Positions 59,158-64,000 of a stretch of DNA of 64,000 nt are shown in pieces (positions within the stretch are counted from its first letter, which is position 1; every line of letters starts with the position of its first letter). A program made the position numbers and the translations under genes. Below the pieces are notes generated by a model. The model worked only from the letters and a program-made list of their open reading frames with translations, was not told the DNA's origin and did no database searches. The stretch is from Elusimicrobiota bacterium (GTDB taxonomy: Bacteria > Elusimicrobiota > Elusimicrobia > FEN-1173), in the NCBI GenBank assembly GCA_016715645.1, contig JADJZR010000004.1, positions 124,001 through 188,000 on the forward strand. Direction: 5' to 3'.

Positions 59158-60469
59158 AAACCCCGACCCAACGGCGATGAAACTCGTGAACGCGGGGATG
59201 GCACAGGATGTCACGGGCACGAAGGGGCCGGCGCAGGGTTAAGCCGTCCAGCCGCCGGCACCGGCTGAGGGCCACGTAGGTTTGGCCGTGGGCGAAGGCT
59301 CCGGTGCCCAGGTCCACCGCCACGTTTTCGTAGGTTTGGCCCTGGCTTTTGTGGATGGTAATCGCCCACGCCAGCTTGAGGGGCATTTGTTCGAAGGTCC
59401 CCACCACCGACGGTGTGATTTCTTTCGATTTGTCGTCCAAACGATAGACGTGTTTTTCCCACACAACAGGGCGAACGTCATGGGTTTCGTCGCCGATCCT
59501 CACGCGGACATGATCGGTACCCAAATACGTCACTTCGCCCACATCCCCGTTCACCCACTTTTTTTCCGGATCGTTGCGGACCATCAACACTTGAGCGCCC
59601 TGTTTGAGCGCGAGGTGTTCATCAGTGGGGTAACTGCTTTCTTCGAAGTCTCCCTCCACGCGGGCCGCGTAGGTTTGGGCGGGGCCCCGAATAGCGTTTA
59701 GTCGGGCGGTGTTGATGTCTCGGGCGATTGCGTTGGTGGCGGTCAGCACAAGGGGATGCCCGGCGGTGTCCGATGCCGGGCGGATTCGGTCGTTGAGCGC
59801 GGCCAAATCAGCGGATGTCGTTGACCCGTTGCGCACACGGTTGAGGAGGTCCACAAACCTGGGGTCGGACACCTGGCGGAACACCTTGGTCAGTTCCAGT
59901 CCCACGGGGTTCAATTTTTGCCACGCGTCGCTATCGAAAAAGAACGGGCCGGGGAACCGCTCGGCGAACACGGATTCCAGCCCCCGCTCGACCACCGGCG
60001 GAAGTTGGAACACGTCGCCGAACAGCAACACCTGCACGCCGCCAAAAGGAGCGGGGTTGTTGCGTGTGATCCGCAGGGCCCGGTCCACCGCGTCGAACAC
60101 GTCGGCGCGCACCATGGACACCTCATCGATGATCAGGCACTCCAATTTTTCAATCACCTTCCGGTAGCGTTTGGCCTTCTTGACCTGGGCGGGTTCCAAA
60201 AAGTGGTGGGGAAAACCAAAAAAGGAGTGGAGGGTTTGCCCGCCCACGCGGAGAGCGGCAATCCCGGTGGGCGCCAGGGTGACATGTTTGCGTTTAGTGG
60301 TCGATTTGAAATGGTGGAGCAGTGTGGATTTGCCCGTTCCCGCCCGGCCGGTGACGAAAACAGACCGGCCGGACTGTTCCATCAAAGTCAGAGCGGTCTG
60401 GAATTCGTCCGTGATCTCCAGGGGTTGTGGACCCCGTGTCAGGGCAACGGTCGTCGGGCCCGACGTCAT
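59126..60469 (-). CDS. Pif1-family DNA helicase
   Basis: 447 residues. SF1B helicase: Walker A VFVTGRAGTGKSTLLHHFKS, LAPTGIAALRVGGQTLHSFF, Walker B CLIIDEVSMVRADVFDAVDR, LFGDVFQLPPVVERG, then the RecD/Pif1 end AWAITIHKSQGQTYENVAVD and YVALSRCRRLDGLTLRRPLR. It unwinds DNA 5' to 3', perhaps at G-quadruplexes or forks. It starts 1 nt after the nrfA stop, so it is in the nrfHA transcript. No accessory domain is fused at either end. Confidence 0.93.
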   Translation of the reverse strand: MTSGPTTVALTRGPQPLEITDEFQTALTLMEQSGRSVFVTGRAGTGKSTLLHHFKSTTKRKHVTLAPTGIAALRVGGQTLHSFFGFPHHFLEPAQVKKAKRYRKVIEKLECLIIDEVSMVRADVFDAVDRALRITRNNPAPFGGVQVLLFGDVFQLPPVVERGLESVFAERFPGPFFFDSDAWQKLNPVGLELTKVFRQVSDPRFVDLLNRVRNGSTTSADLAALNDRIRPASDTAGHPLVLTATNAIARDINTARLNAIRGPAQTYAARVEGDFEESSYPTDEHLALKQGAQVLMVRNDPEKKWVNGDVGEVTYLGTDHVRVRIGDETHDVRPVVWEKHVYRLDDKSKEITPSVVGTFEQMPLKLAWAITIHKSQGQTYENVAVDLGTGAFAHGQTYVALSRCRRLDGLTLRRPLRARDILCHPRVHEFHRRWVGVFRNGAPGNLS

Positions 60470-60470
60470 G

Positions 60471-61919
60471 TTACTTTGTGGCGCGATTGGTTGAGGAGCG
60501 CCACCTTACCGCGGCCAATTCCCCTTGGCGGGCTTCGTCGGCGGCTTCGCCCAAAATCCGCGCCGCTTCTTGAGGCGCGTGGAACCCCATGGAATTTTCG
60601 GCCGCCACATAATCCAATCGCCATTGGGCCCGCCGTTGGGCCGCGAAGGCGGCTTGCAAATCGGCGGGTTGGGCGCCCTCTTTCTTGGCTTGAGCGATGG
60701 CGTCGAACTGGTCCATCAAGGCCCGGGCCGCCCGTTGCAACAAGCCCTGGTTGCGTTCTTGAATCACGTCCACCCGGGCTTTCAGTTCCTCTTCCGATGA
60801 TCGGTGGCAGGTTTGGCAAGCGCGGTTGACGTTCAGCAGGGGGCTGCGTACCCAGTGGTCTGACACTTTAGCGGCGCCGTCGCGCATGTAGGGCATGTGG
60901 CAGTCGGCACAGGAGACCCCGCTGCGGGCGTGGATTCCCTGGCTCCACAGTTCAAATTCCGGGTGTTGAGCCTTCAACACCGGCGCGCCGGTTTCGGCAT
61001 GGACAAAGTCCGAAAAAGGCGTTCCATCGGGAAACCGCGTGTCGTTCCAGTGTTTTTCCGAATTTTCCATTTTAAGGCCTTGGCTCCAAGGGTACGTCAG
61101 GGGCATTTTGGTTCCGCAATAATATTCCACGTGGCATTGGCCGCACACAAACGACCGCATTTCCGAACGGGACGCCTCAGCGTTGGGATCGTACGGGGTT
61201 TTTCGGTCACCGGCGCGCCATCGTTCGATGGACGAGAAGGGGGGAATCGGCGCGGTGGATTCGGCCAGCGACTGAATACCTTTAATGAAGCCCGGCCGAG
61301 TCACCCGAAGTTTCATGGTGGCCGGGTCGTGACAATCCACGCACGACACGGGGTGCGCGTGGCCGGAATCGTGAAGGGCCTTGTTTATTTCAGCGTAGGT
61401 GAGGGTGTAACTTTTTTCAAATCCTTTCATGGCGTCGCCGTCGCCCAGGGAACGGTAGAGGGGCATCACCGACGCGTGGCAGTGCAGGCAAGATCCGGAC
61501 TGGGGTTTGGTCAGCCGTTGAGTGGCTTCTTGGTCGACCAGCATGTAGGAGTGCCCTCTTCGGTCTCGGTAATCAATGGAAAAGGCATAGCCGGCAAAAA
61601 GACGTTTTAGCCAAGGGTCCCGATCCATTTTTTCCTGGGGCATGGCCTCGCTGCCGCCGTGCCCGCCGAACCGCGTGCGGGTGGTTTGGGCGGTGAGCTT
61701 GTACGAATCGTATTCTTTGGGCCAGTTGATGCCCCATTTGGCCGGGTCGGTATCGTTTTCCGTCACTTCGACGAGGCGCACGTAGGGTCGACGTGCCTCG
61801 CTTTTCCTTTCGAAAATATTGACCAATAGGGCCGCCACCAGCGCGGCGCCCACGGCCGCGCCCAAACCGATCAGAGCCACGACGGGTAGTCCTTTGAGAC
61901 GGCTGAAGAGATTGTTCAT
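60471..61919 (-). CDS. nrfA: Cytochrome c nitrite reductase, ammonia-forming
   Basis: 482 residues. An N-terminal signal or anchor helix (VVALIGLGAAVGAALVAALL) and five haem sites: CLHCH (144-148), CVDCH (193-197), CGQCH (259-263), CADCH (337-341) and CQTCH (368-372). Conserved NrfA context: GQCHVEYYCGTKM, KAQHPEFELWSQGIH (His330) and RRAQWRLDYVAAENSMGFHA. It reduces nitrite to ammonium in six electrons in the periplasm. The first site, normally CxxCK at the catalytic haem, is CxxCH here. The start overlaps nrfH by ATGA. Confidence 0.94.
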   Translation of the reverse strand: MNNLFSRLKGLPVVALIGLGAAVGAALVAALLVNIFERKSEARRPYVRLVEVTENDTDPAKWGINWPKEYDSYKLTAQTTRTRFGGHGGSEAMPQEKMDRDPWLKRLFAGYAFSIDYRDRRGHSYMLVDQEATQRLTKPQSGSCLHCHASVMPLYRSLGDGDAMKGFEKSYTLTYAEINKALHDSGHAHPVSCVDCHDPATMKLRVTRPGFIKGIQSLAESTAPIPPFSSIERWRAGDRKTPYDPNAEASRSEMRSFVCGQCHVEYYCGTKMPLTYPWSQGLKMENSEKHWNDTRFPDGTPFSDFVHAETGAPVLKAQHPEFELWSQGIHARSGVSCADCHMPYMRDGAAKVSDHWVRSPLLNVNRACQTCHRSSEEELKARVDVIQERNQGLLQRAARALMDQFDAIAQAKKEGAQPADLQAAFAAQRRAQWRLDYVAAENSMGFHAPQEAARILGEAADEARQGELAAVRWRSSTNRATK

Positions 61920-62413
61920 GGTGCGGATTCCTCCTGGGTCGATGGGTGTTCATAACGGCCCATGCCCGCGCGGGACCCATGTCCCGCGGTGGCATGGCAA
62001 TGAACGCACTGAAAGCGGGGGTCTTTGTCGGTGGGGCGCATGTCGTGAACCATGTCCCTGTGGCACCGAACGCAATTGTCCTGCAAAATTTTTGAGCCGC
62101 TTTTGGAAATAACGATGGGTTCGGGAAAGTCCTGAAACGTAAAACCCTTTGAATGCCGATAACCGTTGTCGCTTTTGGCGATGTATTTGGCCGGGAAGGT
62201 TTGAGGCAGATGGCAATCGACGCAGGTGGCCGAGGTGTGGTGGCTGGCTTTTTGCCACGCGTCGAACCAGGGTCCCATAATGTGGCAGTTGAGACAGGCC
62301 CGGGAGTCGGTTTTGAAATATGAAAATCCTTCCGCGTAGCGGAAAGTAAAAAGGCCTATCCCGGCAAACACACCGATGGCCACTGACGTCCACCCCAGAC
62401 CGGTGATCCTCAT
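61916..62413 (-). CDS. nrfH: Cytochrome c nitrite reductase small subunit (quinol dehydrogenase)
   Basis: 165 residues. NrfH of the NapC/NirT family: one N-terminal helix (TSVAIGVFAGIGLFTFRYAE) and four haems CLNCH (40-44), CVDCH (64-68), CVRCH (114-118) and CVHCH (136-140). It oxidises menaquinol and passes electrons to NrfA. Its stop overlaps the nrfA start. A TAAAAT (62421-62426) lies 7 nt before the ATG with no Shine-Dalgarno, so its mRNA may be leaderless. Confidence 0.94.
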   Translation of the reverse strand: MRITGLGWTSVAIGVFAGIGLFTFRYAEGFSYFKTDSRACLNCHIMGPWFDAWQKASHHTSATCVDCHLPQTFPAKYIAKSDNGYRHSKGFTFQDFPEPIVISKSGSKILQDNCVRCHRDMVHDMRPTDKDPRFQCVHCHATAGHGSRAGMGRYEHPSTQEESAP

Positions 62414-62420
62414 GAACGCG

Positions 62421-62426
62421 ATTTTA
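62421..62426 (-). promoter_or_regulatory. -10 box of the nrfHA operon
   Basis: TAAAAT on the minus strand, 7 nt before the nrfH ATG; no clear -35 and no regulator site recognised. Confidence 0.4.
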
Positions 62427-62486
62427 AGAAATTAAACAGGAGATAAGGAAGAATTTTTTTTTGAAGAATGCTAGAATGACGTCCCT

Positions 62487-63083
62487 ATGAAATCCCTTCA
62501 ACGCGCCAAAATTCGTCGGGCCCGGATTGGGGACGTGCGGCCCATGCACAAGATGTTGGGCCTGTTTTCCGAACGGCGGGAACTGTTGCCCCGGGCCATA
62601 TCGGAACTCTACGAAAACATCCAGCAATTCCATGTGGCTGACGACGGAGGGCGGTTGGTGGGCTGTTGTTCGTTGGCGGTGCAATGGGACAATTTGGCCG
62701 AGGTGAAGGCCTTGGCTGTGGATCCGGACCGGCAGGGGCAAGGTATCGGTCGGCGGTTGGTGGACGCCTGCCTCGACGACGCACGGGCCCTGGGCATCAC
62801 GCGGGTGTTTGCGTTGACCATGAAAGACGGATTTTTTTCGAAAATCGGCTTTCGCCGGGTGGAAAAGAATCATTTGCCTCACAAGGTTTGGACGGAGTGC
62901 GTGCGGTGCCCGTATTTCCCCGAGACGTGCGTGGAAATTGCCATGGTCAAAGATCTCGGCGGAGTGCCTCCGGCTCCGGCGTTTAAGGCGGGCGATTTGC
63001 CGTCCGACGGCACCGTGCCGGTGGAACCGGAAGGGTTCGCCCCGGTAAAATCGTCAAGTGAAAAACGCCGTTCTCGTCGATAA
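62487..63083 (+). CDS. GNAT N-acetyltransferase, short ArgA-like
   Basis: 198 residues. Its GNAT domain (about 9-150) reads IRRARIGDVRPMHKMLGLFS, LVGCCSLAVQWDNLAEVKAL, the acetyl-CoA loop VDPDRQGQGIGRRLVDACLD and VFALTMKDGFFSKIGFRRVE. The pattern with KVWTECVRCPYFPETCVEIA, a conserved Cys-rich tail, is that of short amino-acid N-acetyltransferases (ArgA-like) that start arginine synthesis without a kinase domain. The last 40 residues are variable. A TAGAAT (62472-62477) lies 9 nt before the ATG. Confidence 0.82.
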   Translation: MKSLQRAKIRRARIGDVRPMHKMLGLFSERRELLPRAISELYENIQQFHVADDGGRLVGCCSLAVQWDNLAEVKALAVDPDRQGQGIGRRLVDACLDDARALGITRVFALTMKDGFFSKIGFRRVEKNHLPHKVWTECVRCPYFPETCVEIAMVKDLGGVPPAPAFKAGDLPSDGTVPVEPEGFAPVKSSSEKRRSRR

Positions 63084-63091
63084 AAAAAATG

Positions 63092-63120
63092 TTGACCACC
63101 GCGCAGCGATGTTGTAGCAT
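63092..63120 (+). promoter_or_regulatory. Promoter of rplM-rpsI
   Basis: TTGACC (63092-63097), 17 nt, TAGCAT (63115-63120). The predicted start at 63127-63128 coincides with the ATG at 63128. Confidence 0.5.
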
Positions 63121-63127
63121 GTCGCCC

Positions 63128-63616
63128 ATGTTTGGAGCACACACCTCATTCCCCAAATCCAAGACCGTCGTTCGCCGTTGGTACCGGGTGGACGCGGACG
63201 GCGTTTCCCTGGGCCGGTTGGCCGCCATGAGCGCGAACCTTCTGCGCGGAAAAGGGAAAACGTCGTTTGCCTCCCATGTGGATCAGGGAGACGGCGTGGT
63301 GGTTATCAACGCCGCCAAGGTGGTTTTGACGGGAAACAAAAAAACCCAAAAAATGGATTTTCGCGCGTCTGGTTACCGCGGGGGCCAAACCCTGATTCCC
63401 TACGAACGATTGTTGAAGGACAAGCCCGAACGGGCCGTGGAATTGGCGGTGAGCGGAATGCTTCCAAAAAACCGCCTGCGGTCTCGGTTCATGCGGCGGC
63501 TGAAGGTGTTTCGCGCCGACGAAGGCGCGGTTCAATATCCCATGGCCCATGTTGTGGATACAAAAAACCCAAAAATCAAGTCCGGCGGCCCTTATGTGTT
63601 GGCCGCCGCCAAGTAA
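63128..63616 (+). CDS. rplM: 50S ribosomal protein L13
   Basis: 162 residues from the ATG at 63128 (MFGAHTSFPKSKTVVRRWYR). L13 signatures: DGVSLGRLAAMSANLLRGKG, GDGVVVINAAKVVLTGNKKT, then SGYRGGQTLIPYERLLKDKP and AVSGMLPKNRLRSRFMRRLK. Longer than E. coli L13 (142). Upstream ATGs at 63089 and 63119 overlap the promoter and are unlikely. It binds 23S rRNA early in assembly and is followed by rpsI with a 22-nt gap, the usual pair. Confidence 0.94.
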   Translation: MFGAHTSFPKSKTVVRRWYRVDADGVSLGRLAAMSANLLRGKGKTSFASHVDQGDGVVVINAAKVVLTGNKKTQKMDFRASGYRGGQTLIPYERLLKDKPERAVELAVSGMLPKNRLRSRFMRRLKVFRADEGAVQYPMAHVVDTKNPKIKSGGPYVLAAAK

Positions 63617-63638
63617 CCCCCTCTGAGAGGCAGTCCCG

Positions 63639-64000
63639 ATGACCGAAGCCACCCTTGAAGTCACACGACAAAAACCCCTGTGGGCCACCGGCCGGCGCAA
63701 GTCCGCTGTGGCGCGCGTGCGCGTGGTTCCGGGCGAGGGACGCGTGGTGGTGAACGGGAAAACCGTGGAAGATTTTTTTGGCGGCAACGAACGGCAAAAA
63801 GCGGCCGTGATGGCTCCTTTTCATTTGGGCAAAACCTTGGCCTCATTCGATTTGTTCATCAGCACGACCGGCGGGGGTATCACCGGCCAGGCGGATGCCA
63901 TTCGGTTGGGCATTTCCCGGGCGATGGTTGAGATGGATCCTTCGCTTCGGACCGCCTTGCGCGCCAAAGGCTTTTTAACCCGCGATCCCCGCGAGGTCGA
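63639..64000 (+). CDS. rpsI: 30S ribosomal protein S9, C-terminus beyond window
   Basis: The first 120 codons of S9: PLWATGRRKSAVARVRVVPG, then GRVVVNGKTVEDFFGGNERQ, SFDLFISTTGGGITGQADAI, RLGISRAMVEMDPSLRTALR. The C-terminal tail that reaches the P-site tRNA lies past the window. A start at 63639 fits the family and a TGAGAGG lies 8-14 nt before it. Confidence 0.93.
   Translation, partial: MTEATLEVTRQKPLWATGRRKSAVARVRVVPGEGRVVVNGKTVEDFFGGNERQKAAVMAPFHLGKTLASFDLFISTTGGGITGQADAIRLGISRAMVEMDPSLRTALRAKGFLTRDPREV

Overview
The window is a high-GC bacterial chromosome segment. About 13.6 kb of accessory, partly decayed DNA (1-13,640) is joined at a tRNA-Ser gene to about 50 kb of well-kept core genome (14,000-64,000). 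The best guess for the source is an Elusimicrobiota-like, Gram-negative, probably anaerobic bacterium. This is an inference from several features together: very large secreted proteins ending in a FlgD-type Ig fold, a PorV-like outer-membrane protein, ferredoxin-dependent 2-oxoacid oxidoreductase, NrfHA nitrite reductase, FeoAB and a double-domain ThyX-like protein. No rRNA is present to settle it.

Accessory part. 1-1,357 is one end of an ISKra4-like insertion sequence. 1,472-7,331 is a heavy-metal RND efflux operon (small Cys/His protein, czcC, czcB, czcA, a PII-like protein and the tail of a CzcD-type exporter). It has C-rich codon use and many frameshifts. 7,340-7,905 joins head to head a broken transposase and the first about 77 codons of a type I restriction hsdR. 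Three tiny genes follow, including a ribbon-helix-helix protein (7,999-8,172). 8,685-10,160 is a tandem array of a 248-bp hairpin-rich unit. 11,028-13,556 is a large-serine-recombinase element: an XRE repressor and a divergent recombinase bounded by 372-bp inverted repeats, which are an inverted duplication of the recombinase 3' end up to the last bases of tRNA-Ser(GGA).

Core part. The leftward operon rpsP-khpA-trmD-rplS-rnhB-yraN lacks rimM. Rightward come the ThyX-like gene, purA, carA, two envelope genes, then carB. Leftward again come an SDR, glutamine-dependent nadE and a GAF-GAF-ANTAR regulator; an AbiE-type toxin-antitoxin pair; dps; and a probably Fur-controlled porin-feoA-feoB operon. 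A 2,793-residue secreted protein with eight near-identical FN3 modules occupies 36.6-45.0 kb. Then come ispG - AI-2E-type permease - trmH - namZ (leftward), an exosortase-type acyltransferase (rightward), CBS - korA - korB - zinc-ribbon CBS - trxB (leftward), an aminotransferase and serC (rightward), nrfH - nrfA - a Pif1-type helicase (leftward), and a GNAT acetyltransferase, rplM and rpsI (rightward, cut by the window end).

Many genes overlap by ATGA, so operons are compact. Several first genes have a -10 box only 4-11 nt before the start codon and no Shine-Dalgarno, which suggests leaderless mRNAs. Iron handling (Fur-box-like site, porin, FeoAB, Dps), nitrite ammonification (NrfHA) and ferredoxin-linked carbon metabolism (KorAB) fit an anaerobic or micro-oxic life.
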